DNA from: Dromaius novaehollandiae
Lineage: Eukaryota; Chordata; Aves; Casuariiformes; Dromaiidae
Direction: 5' to 3'
Length of the DNA stretch: 64,000 nucleotides
Assembly (NCBI RefSeq): GCF_036370855.1
Contig: NC_088101.1
Coordinates: 35,178,585-35,242,584 of the forward strand
Positions 42,901-49,592 of this stretch are shown piece after piece. The translations under genes and the position numbers were made by a program. The stretch's first letter is position 1. The number at the start of each line of letters is the position of its first letter. Below the pieces are notes generated by a model that had not been told where the DNA came from, searched no databases, and saw nothing but the letters and a program-made list of their open reading frames with translations.

Positions 42901-44242
42901 TCTTAGCAGAACTGCCATTTAAAAAAAAGTGTCAAGTGCCATAAGAAAAACAACTTCATAGCTGATAAGAAAGGATTAAGACAGGATGACTACCATTGTC
43001 TCGACTGGATTCAACATCGCAGACACATTGCGGTGCCTAGATCCCTGCTGCCACTTCTATTTATTACAGAAATAATTAATATAACAAAATTAACTGCTAG
43101 TCTGACAAAATCATCTTTAGTTCATCCCAGAAATCACCAATTGCCTTATTCTAATTATTCCACACTTACAGAACCGGACCTTTTCTGAAGGTGTATATAG
43201 GAAAAATAAACAATGTCACGTCTCCAGGGCTCAGAAGTGTTATGCAGAGAGACCTGCTAATTTATTCTTGGAAATAGTTTTTATCTTTCCAGTGCAGGTT
43301 CAGAGACTCTTAGATGTGGCTTTCTGCAGATCTATCCAACATATGCCACCTACATAACCTATGACAAAGATGTTATGCTTTTTTTATTTTATAAACATAC
43401 AAAAACTTGTATTTTCTCTGGAGTGAACATTCCCTTCTAGCACTGGAAGCTAACAAAAAGAAAAGCAACTTGGTAATATTAATAAATAAACAGAATTTTT
43501 AAAAAGTGAAAACTCTGCTAATCTTTTTCTTTCCATCCTAACCCAGGATTGTTATCAGCAGTATTTGCTAAAATTCTTTCTTTCCTTGTTTTAATTACAT
43601 AGGTTTGATCCAAGGATCCTGTAATCTGTTACGCAAGTTTATGACTTGGTGCATGTACCCTGAGGGGGGAAAAAAAAAAAAAAAAAAAAAAAGAGATATG
43701 CGTATTTAACTCTACACATAGCGAAGCGTCCCATCGCCTTCAGGTTTCTGTTTTGACTGAAGCACAAGCTGAAGTCGCTGCTAGGATGGTCGAGCGGAGC
43801 TGCTCGCTGCGCGCCGCGCTGAAGGCTCAGGCACACCTTACAGAGCGAGGCTCGCGGGCAGCCCGCGCCGCCGGGGCCGGCTGCAAGACGCCGGGCGCTG
43901 GAGCCCAGCGCACTAAACCGGCAGCGGCGCCGCGACCGGTTTCGACGGGCGGCGGAGGTCGGGCGTTGGAGCAGCCTCTCCTCCCGCAGCCCTGGGCGGC
44001 TGATCGCAAAGCCCGGGGAGCGGGGGCTCCCGACCCCAGCCGCCCACCCTGCCCTGCCCGCCGCCGGCCCGGCCGTTGGGCACCGCCGCGGGGGAGCAGG
44101 TGCCGCCGGGCCGGGCCGGGGTCCCCAGCACCGCCGCCGGGCCGCTCTCACCTCCGCTCCCCTGCCACGCCGCCAGCCACAGCCAGGGGAAGGCGACGCC
44201 CAGGCACAGCGCCGTGACGAGGGGGCCACGCCGCAGCCGCAT
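5323..44242 (-). CDS. MGAT4D: MGAT4D-type GnT-IV family glycosyltransferase, complete 15-exon gene
   Basis: The 15 coding exons, listed one by one below, join in frame to 1608 bases (535 residues plus stop), the same length as classical GnT-IVa (MGAT4A). Layout: short basic cytoplasmic tail and membrane anchor (residues about 1-27); coiled-coil stem with N-glycosylation sequons near residues 78, 82 and 93; GT54 catalytic domain with the Leu-Glu-Asp-Asp-Ile metal-site motif at 256-260; C-terminal lectin-like domain from about 370 to 535. Family role: type II Golgi enzymes of this family add a beta-1,4 GlcNAc to the alpha-1,3 mannose arm of N-glycans. The mammalian MGAT4D protein instead is known as a testis inhibitor of MGAT1 and is shorter. 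The position beside ELMOD2 in head-to-head orientation, and segments such as QPKGTFYLQ and QHVGIHSS, favour MGAT4D over MGAT4A/B. Whether this copy is catalytically active is not shown. Confidence 0.93.
5904..6016 (-). CDS. MGAT4D: MGAT4D coding exon 14 (lectin-like domain)
   Basis: Acceptor TTTTATTTAG, donor GTAAGC, 113 bases. It encodes [18 protein letters not shown] and VWAILSE, a clear match to the end of MGAT4A. Confidence 0.94.
7301..7379 (-). CDS. MGAT4D: MGAT4D coding exon 13 (lectin-like domain)
   Basis: Acceptor TTGTTACAG, donor GTAAAT, 79 bases. It encodes residues 464-490 with the conserved DGYLKIG block. The intron between exons 12 and 13 is only 118 bases, the shortest in the gene. 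Confidence 0.92.
7498..7576 (-). CDS. MGAT4D: MGAT4D coding exon 12 (lectin-like domain)
   Basis: Acceptor CTTATCATCAG, donor GTAAGT, 79 bases. It encodes [20 protein letters not shown] and then EVLP, corresponding to the MGAT4A block with FHSGN and HPGD. It contains an Asn-Ala-Thr sequon. Confidence 0.93.
9703..9896 (-). CDS. MGAT4D: MGAT4D coding exon 11 (lectin-like domain, first part)
   Basis: Acceptor ATCCAACAG, donor GTAAGT, 194 bases. Residues 373-437 include [20 protein letters not shown] and [12 protein letters not shown], matching the C-terminal galactose-binding-like (CBM32-type) domain of MGAT4A. Confidence 0.94.
10787..10894 (-). CDS. MGAT4D: MGAT4D coding exon 10 (end of catalytic domain)
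   Basis: Acceptor TTGTTCTAG, donor GTAAGA, 108 bases, codon boundaries at both ends. Residues 337-372 include HCEKQK and [10 protein letters not shown]. The human MGAT4D protein, as I recall it, stops shortly after this block; here the frame continues into five further exons. Confidence 0.93.
12999..13028. repeat. Poly(T) tract in MGAT4D intron 9
   Basis: T29 (13000-13028). On the gene strand it reads poly(A). It has no target-site duplication or element body that I can recognise beside it. Confidence 0.9.
14126..14256 (-). CDS. MGAT4D: MGAT4D coding exon 9 (catalytic domain)
   Basis: Acceptor TTGCTTTCAG, donor GTAAGT, 131 bases. Residues 293-336 contain [13 protein letters not shown] and [20 protein letters not shown], both highly conserved in MGAT4A/B/D. 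Confidence 0.95.
15206..15317 (-). CDS. MGAT4D: MGAT4D coding exon 8 (metal-site motif)
   Basis: Acceptor TTTTCTCCCCAG, donor GTAAGT, 112 bases. It opens with Leu-Glu-Asp-Asp-Ile (residues 256-260), the DXD-like motif that binds the metal and UDP-GlcNAc in this family. It ends in [14 protein letters not shown], another conserved block. The motif is intact. Confidence 0.95.
15318..20838. other. MGAT4D intron 7 (5.5 kb)
   Basis: Noncoding as far as I can see. The longest open frame (17285-17719, plus, 144 codons) lacks recognisable domains and has AT-biased, Lys/Ser/Leu-rich composition, so I do not call it a gene. A perfect 22-base palindrome lies at 19895-19916. Confidence 0.6.
19895..19916. 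repeat. Perfect 22-bp palindrome
   Basis: ATTGACATTCA followed directly by its exact reverse complement TGAATGTCAAT, with no spacer. The next outer base pair does not match. It lies in MGAT4D intron 7. Confidence 0.95.
20839..20914 (-). CDS. MGAT4D: MGAT4D coding exon 7 (catalytic domain)
   Basis: A 76-base exon with acceptor TATATTTAG and donor GTATGT. It encodes [20 protein letters not shown] and continues to the Gln that precedes the metal-site motif. The WRTKQNLDY block is near invariant in the MGAT4 family. The Ala-Gln-Pro-Lys sequence is as I recall it for mammalian MGAT4D, supporting the subfamily call. Confidence 0.93.
21891..21924. repeat. Poly(A) tract, A34
   Basis: 34 consecutive adenines in MGAT4D intron 6, the longest homopolymer in the window. 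It is possibly a retroposon tail, but no element body is recognisable upstream. Confidence 0.95.
22367..22480 (-). CDS. MGAT4D: MGAT4D coding exon 6 (catalytic domain)
   Basis: Acceptor CTTCACAG, 114 bases. Residues 192-230 include [20 protein letters not shown], a close match to the conserved GT54 block. Two overlapping donors exist (GTAAGG and GTAATA, five bases apart). The second, ending the exon at 22367, restores the Val-Arg-Trp-Arg-Thr-Lys reading across the junction and is chosen. Confidence 0.92.
24580..24626 (-). CDS. MGAT4D: MGAT4D coding exon 5 (small exon)
   Basis: A 47-base exon with acceptor TTTTTTTTCAG and donor GTAAGT. It encodes [16 protein letters not shown], aligned with the family segment that follows the FIGE block in MGAT4A. 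It is too short to be found by open-frame length alone; its phase (0 in, 2 out) links exons 4 and 6 exactly. Confidence 0.9.
26612..26665 (+). repeat. Tandem duplication of a 27-bp unit
   Basis: GCTGACAGTATATTGCAGAA followed by TCTCCTA (26612-26638) is repeated immediately as the same 20 bases plus TCTTCTA (26639-26665), with one difference. It lies about 75 bases after the exon 4 donor in MGAT4D intron 4. Confidence 0.95.
26738..26871 (-). CDS. MGAT4D: MGAT4D coding exon 4 (catalytic domain)
   Basis: Acceptor TCTTTGCAG, donor GTAAGT, 134 bases, ending at a codon boundary. Residues 132-176 include the family block [10 protein letters not shown] followed by SYL and TLHSLL, matching the start of the GT54 fold. 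Confidence 0.94.
28582..28603. repeat. Perfect 22-bp palindrome
   Basis: GTGGTAAAAGC followed directly by GCTTTTACCAC, its exact reverse complement. Pairing resumes for two more base pairs outside one mismatch. It lies in MGAT4D intron 3, about 140 bases from exon 3. Confidence 0.95.
28746..28886 (-). CDS. MGAT4D: MGAT4D coding exon 3 (stem to catalytic domain)
   Basis: Acceptor TTCTTTAAG, donor GTAAGA, 141 bases, phase 1 on both sides. It encodes residues 85-131, including an Asn-Leu-Thr sequon and the conserved Tyr-Leu-Pro-His-Leu block that begins the globular part of the MGAT4 proteins. Confidence 0.92.
28887..32327. other. MGAT4D intron 2 (3.4 kb)
   Basis: No supported gene. It includes an imperfect tandem duplication around 29602-29655 (units reading AATCAGA..CAAGCCTTTAAAAAA). 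A minus-strand open frame at 31564-31797 is not recognised as any protein. Confidence 0.6.
32328..32489 (-). CDS. MGAT4D: MGAT4D coding exon 2 (coiled-coil stem)
   Basis: Acceptor TCATTGCAG, donor GTTTGT, 162 bases, phase 1 on both sides. It encodes residues 31-84, a heptad-like run of Leu, Glu, Lys and Arg corresponding to the stem region of MGAT4A. Near its end are two sequons, Asn-Ser-Thr and Asn-His-Thr. Confidence 0.9.
33430..33466. repeat. Poly(A)-rich tract
   Basis: A25, then GG, then A10, in MGAT4D intron 1. Confidence 0.9.
34786..35151 (-). other. Unidentified coding-like open stretch in MGAT4D intron 1
   Basis: On the minus strand a plausible acceptor (TTTTTGTCCTAAG) at 35152 is followed by 121 open codons and a TGA at 34788-34786. 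The translation is protein-like: [20 protein letters not shown] near the start, then mixed hydrophobic/charged helices, and a charged end ([14 protein letters not shown]). I do not recognise the protein. It could be the last exon of an unannotated gene nested in the intron, a decayed pseudogene exon, or a chance open frame. Other frames of similar length occur in this window, so length alone is weak evidence. Confidence 0.25.
35260..35290. repeat. Perfect 14-bp inverted repeat with 3-base loop
   Basis: CTGGAAACGGCTAT (35260-35273), loop TCC, then ATAGCCGTTTCCAG (35277-35290), an exact reverse complement. It lies just upstream, on the minus strand, of the open stretch ending at 35151. Confidence 0.95.
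39014..39223 (-). other. Unidentified exon-like open stretch in MGAT4D intron 1
   Basis: A minus-strand open segment encodes, in part, [20 protein letters not shown] and [20 protein letters not shown]. It ends at a good-looking donor (GATTCAG|GTACAAA), beyond which a stop follows in three codons. It lies about 3.9 kb upstream, on the same strand, of the stretch at 34786-35151, so the two could belong to one unannotated transcript. The phases do not join directly (phase 1 out, phase 0 in), so a further exon would be needed. No family is recognised. Confidence 0.2.
43670..43692. repeat. Poly(A) tract, A23
   Basis: 23 adenines preceded by a run of G, at the edge of the MGAT4D CpG island within intron 1. 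Confidence 0.9.
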
Positions 44243-44420
44243 CTCCCGGCGGGGCGACGCCAGCCCCGCCGCTGCCGGCCGGGCCGTGGCTCCCCGGCCC
44301 GACCCCGCCCCGCCCCGCCCCGCCACCGCCCTCTGCCCGGCAGCGGCGGGGCGCTGGCAGCGGGAGCCGCCCTGGACTTTGGCAGCTAGTAGCCGCGCTG
44401 TGCGTGCCGCTGTCTGGCCA
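43750..44420 (-). promoter_or_regulatory. MGAT4D: CpG island promoter and first exon of MGAT4D
   Basis: A GC-rich, CpG-dense block spans the first coding exon and the start of intron 1. Overlapping GC boxes (CCCCGCCCCGCCCCGCCCCG-type, 44303-44323) lie about 60-80 bases upstream of the ATG on the minus strand and are typical SP1 sites. No TATA box is evident. The several long open frames over this block are GC-rich shadows. Confidence 0.8.
44152..44242 (-). CDS. MGAT4D: MGAT4D coding exon 1 (start, membrane anchor)
   Basis: Starts with ATG at 44242-44240 and ends at a GTGAGA donor (phase 1). It encodes residues 1-30: a basic MRLRRG tail and a hydrophobic segment rich in Leu, Ala and Trp, the type II signal anchor of Golgi glycosyltransferases. 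The start was chosen because MGAT4A and MGAT4B also begin MRLR. An in-frame ATG at 44449-44447 upstream has no stop in between and would add 69 residues of low-complexity GC-rich translation; I regard that as 5' UTR. Confidence 0.88.
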
Positions 44421-44449
44421 CCTGTTAGACAACCACCTACTTCCTTCAT

Positions 44450-47400
44450 TTACTACTGGCATGTACTATCTATCACCTTAATTGCCCAAGGGATGTGGTT
44501 ATTCTTAGATATAATTTGGTTTATATAGCAGTATGCTTGTACTAGTAACACAGTAACTCATCCCTCCTTTACCCAACGACTGCACCTCAGACCTGTTTGT
44601 ACCTGCTTACTTAACAACTGCACCTTATCTTATGCCATGACCATAAACCATTTGGAGTAGCGTCGTTTAAAACAACCCCCAAACCCACAACACTGTTCAG
44701 TGCCCAGACATAAGCACGTTCGAGTCTTAATCTGAATGCTTGCCTTTATGTTCCACTCTTCATACTGCTACAAGTGTAACTATGTCCTTTTTCTGAAAGT
44801 TAATCCAAGACTTCTAAAATTACACAGTGCAGTTCTTCCTAGGTTAGTGTAACCTTCCTGTGCTTGAACCTTTACATGGATGGGTACACTTCTCCATTTA
44901 ATAATTACTTTGAATTATAAATGTTGATTATTATTCATAAATACACAGGACACTGCTAAGTAGCTCACATCAGTATACAAATAGAGAACTACAAAACCAA
45001 GCACGCCTCCATGAATCACTGGGAAACCTAGAGTTAGACTCTGCTATTCCTGACCTGTACTCATGCACCAAACTAAGCTGCCCTCTTCCTCCTTTTACTA
45101 TGTCTTGCTTTGATACTTTTACTACAAATCTTCTTCAAATTGCACTTTAAATATATATTCCTAGTTGTTTTAAGTTAATAAATGAAAAGCTCAAAACACT
45201 ACTTTCAATGGAAGATCAGTTTCGGTTTTGGCACATGTATAGTAAAATAGACATTTAGACCTAAGATGAACAAATAAATATTAAATGTCATACGTAATGA
45301 ATAAAAATGCCTTTTAATTGACTTGTCCATGGGCATCTGTAACAAAGCCAAAGTAAACATGGATGTGGTCAAGCAGGAGGGGTACTGACGACAAGAGTAA
45401 CAGAAACCTAACACTAAATTTTAGTTTATTTTCAGAGCCAGTTAGCAAAAATTATCATCACATATTTCTAGAAACTAGTAACTATATATATATATTCTCC
45501 ATGTGTGGGGAATGCCTGTGGAGAACACCATCACTAAATGCATTAGATGTTGCTTATTAAGGCTGACTCTGAAACAGATCTACTCAGCCATGCTGAATTA
45601 CAATGATTGCTTATTTAACGCTGGCCTCTTAGATTGGCTGAATTTAGTTATGAAGAGGTAATGCATTAACCATTCCTCAAAAAATTCAAAGTACATGATC
45701 ACTGAAAACGTCATGAAGCTCCACTGCCTCAGAACCTACTTGCAAACAGGCCCCCTTCTTTGCTTCATTCTCTAACATCCTCCTGCGTGTCTTTCTCACA
45801 GTGCTGCCTTCATACATTATTTCACACGCTCAAGAATTTTATAAAACAGGAATTAAATGCACACTTTTGGCATTTGTTTTGTAAATGTTTCAGACAGATT
45901 TTGCCTCCCAGCAGCAGACTTCCTACATTTTTGGCAAGCAGGCCATCTTTAAAAATACCGTATTCAACATGTCATTGAGTAACTCTAATATTAATTCTAA
46001 GAAAATAATTTAGTGGTGTAGTTCCATTGAGGCAGCTTACCTGCAAGAAAGGGTTTCTAGGCTTGGCCACATGCTTTTCACCTGAATGTCTCTTTTCTTA
46101 TAAGTTGCTAAGATGATTGTCTCACATTTTCAATACTCTTTTCGCACATCTGTAGAGATTAGAAAGATTAAAATAAACATTTGACAAAATATAGGCTTAT
46201 GGGTGAAACAACTAATGGAATATTTTGCTTGTGGGATGCAGCTGTCCTTCATGTGCAAGGGAACACAAACACAGATTAACTGCCTGTAACAACAGGTAAC
46301 AGTCACTGCTATGGAAAGTTTCTGACTGTATAGCAATCTGATATCGCAGGTTAAAGTCCTCTTTTATTTGTGATGCTGTCTTTAAAGAAATGTGATTTAT
46401 AAGTTAAATGGAAGGCCACTAGCCTACACCAAAGTCTCTGTCAAGGTTATACTGGAAGACAATCACTGAACACAGAAAACGGAGGAAGCTAAAACCTTTT
46501 CTTTAAGCTACCCCTTTAAATTTTTTGATGTTCTAATACAAGTTATGAATTAACTGAACAAATGAAACACAAGCACATTGAGTGATACAAGTAGCAAAAG
46601 GCCTATAAAATTAAACATGCTTTCTGCTGGATCACACAGCGGTGTAAAGAACCAAATGAACTTGTAAGTCATGTGTTTACACTTGCCCGTTATAAAACAA
46701 AATAGGAAGTGGGACCAATTCCAATAGCTGTAGCACAAAAAGAACTTGCTTTGGTTCTTAACAATGCATACAAAAAATACTTTTTTCCATTGAAGTACAT
46801 ATATTAGAGAAAACAAACATAACCATAGTAATATGAAGCAATTTAACCAATTAAAAGATGTAATGGAAAGTGAAACTCTGAACCGCTCTGTAGGAAGGTT
46901 TTATTTCGGCATACACCAAGGAAATTCTTATCAGCTAGAAACTTCTTTCAGTGTTGTTTGCACAGACCCATACTTTTAAGAAGCACCTGCTGGGACTTTC
47001 TAGGTAATTCTGACAATTAGTGCCTGCAATCAGCTTTCTCAGAGCCATCAATGCATGTTGACAGTAAGTTGATGCTTACCTCTCCTCCCTTCCCAATGCC
47101 AAGCTGTAAAACCACGCTGCCGCTGAAACCAGGGGTCCTCCTGACTACAGTCTTTCAGTCTAGCTGTGTTTAAATAATGCAGCAGTAGTGCTCTGCCAAA
47201 TAGTCTAGATGAGAGGTGTAGTGCCATCTTTTTTCCTGATCTGGATTGTTTGCAAAGAGTTGTTTCCCAGGCAAGGCACATCGGAGTTGTTGTTACCCAG
47301 GTCGTACAACCTAGACATACTTCTTTCTTTTAACCTGCTTCATCAGTTCTTAGGCATTGGCTCTTTCATACTTTTAAAGCCAAATTCTGTTTTTTGGTTA

Positions 47401-48600
47401 TTCTCCAAGACCAATTTATCTGTAAATAATGCAATAGAACTATCACATCGTCCTATCACCAACTAGGAGTACTTTTTAAATAAAGGGAGACATTTTCTAG
47501 TTTATTTTCATCCTGTAGCACCCCATCATTGTAAAAGTCAGATTATTCATTTAAAAAGCTACACTGAAAAACAAAATTGAACTCCCCTTAGATTTTGAGC
47601 ACAGGAATCAGATGTGCAGTCAGACACAACTGAAGTTCACATATTAGTGATTCCTCCACACCAAACTGTTTGCCTCTTCAAGCGTACAACCTGAAAGGAG
47701 GAATGCCAAATGTACTGGTCCACCCTCTGAAATCCTCTGTGGGAGATAGGCCACCAGACCTGCTGTGTGGCTTTTTATTCTGCATAAAAGGTACTTCATC
47801 TCCCTACATTTAAAAAGGTGTCAGAATGTGGCCAAGCAAGCCTGTCAGCTCCCTTTTAGTCCTCCAGTCAACTTCTGCATACAATTTATAGGAAGAGGAA
47901 TTCTTTCTGCTGTCTGAAAAAAAAAAAAAAAAAAAAGTGGGTTCATTCAACCCACATTTACTGAAACAATGGTTAATTATAACACAATGTAAGTACATAC
48001 CAGTACTAAATGAAATACTTAGGCTAAAGCTATTTTCAGCTATGGCAAAGCAAGCTGCTCAGCAATGAGCCCCTCCCTAAAAGCATTCTGCAATTTGCCC
48101 AACTAAATTCAGAACACCTCTTCTGATTAGAGCTTCCTTCAGCTGTAGCTGAAAGGAGCAAGTCTTCAAGCAGAGTTTTGTAAACAAGCTGGCACAAGTT
48201 ATCACAAACTGTATTTCGTAAGGCATCACAAATGATTTAAAGGTGCTAAACAGTGAGATTATAAATTGACTTTTGGCCCAGGAACAAGACAGGCTGCCCT
48301 ATGTCAATCTGTTTGCCACTGCCTGGTTAGCCACTGGGGTCAGCTCTGAAACGAGTGTTCTCACCACGGTTATCAGGGCAGCGCATGACCAGGCAAGATA
48401 CAACACACTAACACGTGCTGCAAGAGCCTCCCTGGCAATATCAGTTGCCACACAACCCGCAGCTGCTACACCTGGTTACGGGCCAACGCCTCTGGGGACT
48501 TGGGGCAAGAAAAAGCCGAAGGCAAGCTAGGCCACCTAAACGCAGGGCAAGTCAGCCCAAGAGAGCGCTTTCACTGCCTAGCCCTGAGCCAAGTGCACCT
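44450..48600. other. Intergenic spacer between MGAT4D and ELMOD2
   Basis: About 4.2 kb of AT-rich DNA separates the two divergent CpG islands. I see no exon with splice context; the short open frames have no recognisable sequence. A 20-base poly(A) tract lies at 47917-47936. The two genes therefore have separate promoters, not one shared bidirectional promoter. Confidence 0.6.
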
Positions 48601-48798
48601 CAAAGCAAAAAGCACTTGCGAAGAGGCGGCAGCTAAACTGCGGGCAGCCGCCGTGTCGGACTGGTGCCCGGGGCTCCCTCCGGCTCCGAGCACAGCACAC
48701 GGCCCCGACCGCGATAGCCTCGGGCTCGGAGAGGGGTGTTCGCCCCGCCACGGCGGGACTGCCGCAGGGCGGCGGCCGAAGCCCCATCCGCCCGCTGC

Positions 48799-48912
48799 GG
48801 GGCAGGGGCAGGGGCAGGGGCCGGGGCAAGGGCAGGGGCAGGGGCAGGGGCAGGGGCAGGGGCAGGGGCAGGGGCAGGGGCAGGGGCAGGGGCAGGGGCA
48901 GGGGCAGGGGCC
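48799..48912 (+). repeat. GGGGCA hexanucleotide repeat, 19 units
   Basis: 114 bases made of 19 consecutive six-base units: 16 GGGGCA, two GGGGCC (4th and 19th) and one AGGGCA (6th); units 7-18 are uninterrupted. Every unit offers a G-run, so the strand could fold into G-quadruplexes. It lies in the ELMOD2 CpG island, about 535 bases upstream of the first coding exon. Confidence 0.97.
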
Positions 48913-49054
48913 GGTCTCTGCCGCCCCCTGCCGCCCGAAGGCCGCAGCGCGGCCGTCCGCCGCAGGCCGTTTAGGCTCTCAGAAGCGCGCGGCACGGCCC
49001 ATAACGGCGCCCGCAACGGCAACTGTAACGGCCGCCGCGCGCCGCCGGAGCGGC

Positions 49055-49068
49055 GGGGGGGGGGGGGG
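49055..49068. repeat. G14 homopolymer
   Basis: 14 guanines inside the ELMOD2 CpG island, followed by further short G-runs (AGGGAGGGG). It is likely a sequencing-difficult and length-variable site. Confidence 0.9.
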
Positions 49069-49447
49069 AGGGAGGGGCAGATGCCCGCCCTCGCGGCCCC
49101 CAACCGACACCCCCCACCCCCGCAACCACTTCCAGGTCAAGCGGCGCGCGCGGCAGCTTCCGGCAGGCAGCGGCTGGGGCGGCGCGCGGCCGCCGCGAGC
49201 GCCGCGGGGGCTCCGCCACGGCAGGTGTCAGGTGCCCGCTCCCCGCCGCCCGGCGGCGCTCGGGGGAGGCCGGGCTGCCGCCGGGGGAGGGGCGCGCGGG
49301 CGTCGCCGGCCGCCGCGGGGGTGCTGACCGTTAACGGCCGCGGGGCGGTGCGGGGGGAGGGGGGAGAACGCGCCCCCCAAGGGCAGAGCGGACCATGAGG
49401 GTGGCTTTGGGCCGCGGTGGTGACGGGTCGCCTTCTTCCCGCAGAAG

Positions 49448-49592
49448 ATGTTTGTGCACTTGTGGGGGTTCCTGTACAGCCACTATTTTCGGTTTTGGCT
49501 GAAATGGATCTTGCGGCTGCTCACTCGGAAGTGTGAGTTACAGCGTATCCTCGACGGGTCGAAGGAAGGCGCGCGGAGGACGCTAAGCATAG
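49448..49592 (+). CDS. ELMOD2: ELMOD2 coding exon 1 (start)
   Basis: The exon begins at 49445 after TTCTTCCCGCAG; ATG is at 49448-49450 and the donor is GTATGA after 49592 (phase 1). It encodes a Trp/Phe/Tyr-rich N terminus (MFVHLWGFLYSHYFRFW...) and the KCELQRI motif, both matching mammalian ELMOD2, which fixes the start. Confidence 0.95.

Larger units (their letters stand above)
32490..44151. other. MGAT4D intron 1 (11.7 kb)
   Basis: The largest intron of the gene, separating the anchor exon from the stem exon. It holds a poly(A) tract (A25, 33430-33454), a 31-base inverted repeat (35260-35290) and two coding-like open stretches on the minus strand (34786-35151 and 39014-39223), listed separately. 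I see no other exon or recognisable mobile element in it. Confidence 0.6.
48600..49444 (+). promoter_or_regulatory. ELMOD2: CpG island promoter and noncoding first exon region of ELMOD2
   Basis: A dense CpG block ends just before the first coding exon, which starts at a splice acceptor (TTCTTCCCGCAG). A noncoding first exon must therefore lie in this island. Possible donors include CAG|GTGTCA at 49223/49224, but I cannot choose among them. The block contains the GGGGCA repeat (48799-48912) and a G14 run (49055-49068). Long open frames (48500-49327, 48736-49398 and minus-strand counterparts) are GC-rich artefacts. Confidence 0.75.

Noticed and set aside
43639-44528. Several 100-196 codon frames over the MGAT4D CpG island
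   Set aside because: Shadows of GC-rich sequence; only the frame containing the MRLRRG anchor is supported by family similarity and a splice donor.
48500-49398. Long plus- and minus-strand open frames (up to 275 codons) over the ELMOD2 CpG island, including Gly-Gln/Gly-Ala repeats
   Set aside because: They arise from the GGGGCA repeat and the scarcity of stop codons in GC-rich DNA; there is no splice context or recognisable protein, and the true ELMOD2 start lies downstream.
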